DNA of 26,820 nucleotides from UBA2377 sp964429385 (lineage in GTDB: Bacteria; Verrucomicrobiota; Verrucomicrobiia; Opitutales; Opitutaceae). Of the stretch, positions 26,634 through 26,820 are shown piece after piece. Position numbers and translations under genes: made by a program. The stretch lies in contig CAYSBR010000043.1 of the NCBI GenBank assembly GCA_964429385.1, positions 1-26,820 of the forward strand, given 5' to 3'. The notes beneath the pieces were generated by a model. The model searched no databases. It was not told where the DNA came from and saw only the letters and a list, made by a program, of their open reading frames with translations. Position 1 is the first letter of the stretch; every line of letters begins with the position of its first letter.

Positions 26634-26820
26634 CGATTGTAGCCCCGAACAATGCGCTGAACGATTGCTGCTCCGGCGCACGTGCGGCGCACTCGGCGGA
26701 CATAACGAAGCTCGGACAGATAGCTGATGCACGATCGAATCGTTTTTCGGGGGGAAGCAGAAGGAGTCAGGTTAGGGTTGCCCTGATTTGACGGACAGTG
26801 GGCAGGGGATCAAAACCCAA
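26634..26820. other. non-coding tail, possible mobile-element edge
   Basis: No convincing ORF lies here. A 10-bp palindrome CGCACGTGCG (about 26678-26687) sits in a GC-rich stretch. Near the end, AGGG-TTG-CCCT forms a small hairpin followed by TGATTTGACGGACAGTGGG, which looks like the kind of end found on insertion sequences. I cannot confirm it because the window stops. Confidence 0.25.

Noticed and set aside
26634..26720. Possible integron attC-like site after the terminal lipoprotein gene
   Set aside because: A small palindrome and scattered AAC triplets are present, but I could not find paired RYYYAAC/GTTRRRY ends, and no integrase or cassette array is visible.

Overview
The window is high-GC, tightly packed bacterial chromosome, mostly ordinary single-copy genes. 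The gene mix (NirK fused to a cytochrome c domain, PocR-type AraC regulator, two-component-propeller hybrid kinase, ThuA protein, decayed REP-type transposase) suggests Verrucomicrobiota, probably near the Opitutaceae. That placement is inferred from protein character only; there is no rRNA or marker-gene test here.

Left part (1-7740): respiration and nitrogen oxides. The left edge holds the start of ccoN (cbb3 oxidase subunit I) behind a small His-rich membrane protein, both leftward. A small Cys-containing protein and a PocR/AraC regulator follow. Rightward from 2433 runs a five-gene set with tiny gaps or overlaps: nirK (copper nitrite reductase plus cytochrome c domain), nirV, a Sco copper chaperone, a DUF2249 protein and a CopD-like membrane protein. 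Opposite it lies ric, encoding a di-iron Fe-S repair protein, and then a Crp/Fnr regulator with the FNR-type ExxSR recognition helix. TTGA-N6-TCAA boxes lie upstream of nirK and of ric, both placed as expected for activation by such a regulator. Together this reads as a nitrite-reduction and NO-damage-response module under DNR/NnrR-like control. No NO reductase gene is visible.

Middle part (7791-17470): housekeeping. radC (leftward) and a ThuA-like gene (rightward) diverge. A leftward run parA, ABC-2 permease, ABC-2 permease, rnc, mfd, surA-like uses several 4-base overlaps and ends at a strong intrinsic terminator (9426-9449). A small lipoprotein gene upstream has its own terminator (17159-17189).

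Right part (17522-25590): a propeller hybrid histidine kinase translationally coupled to a REC-LuxR response regulator (leftward), then leuC-leuD and exbB-exbD (rightward).

Right end (25591-26820): a small accessory patch. It has long inverted repeats flanking a decayed Y1 (REP-associated/IS200-like) transposase, then an unrecognised lipoprotein gene of visibly lower GC and a non-coding tail. I found no tRNA, rRNA or CRISPR array.
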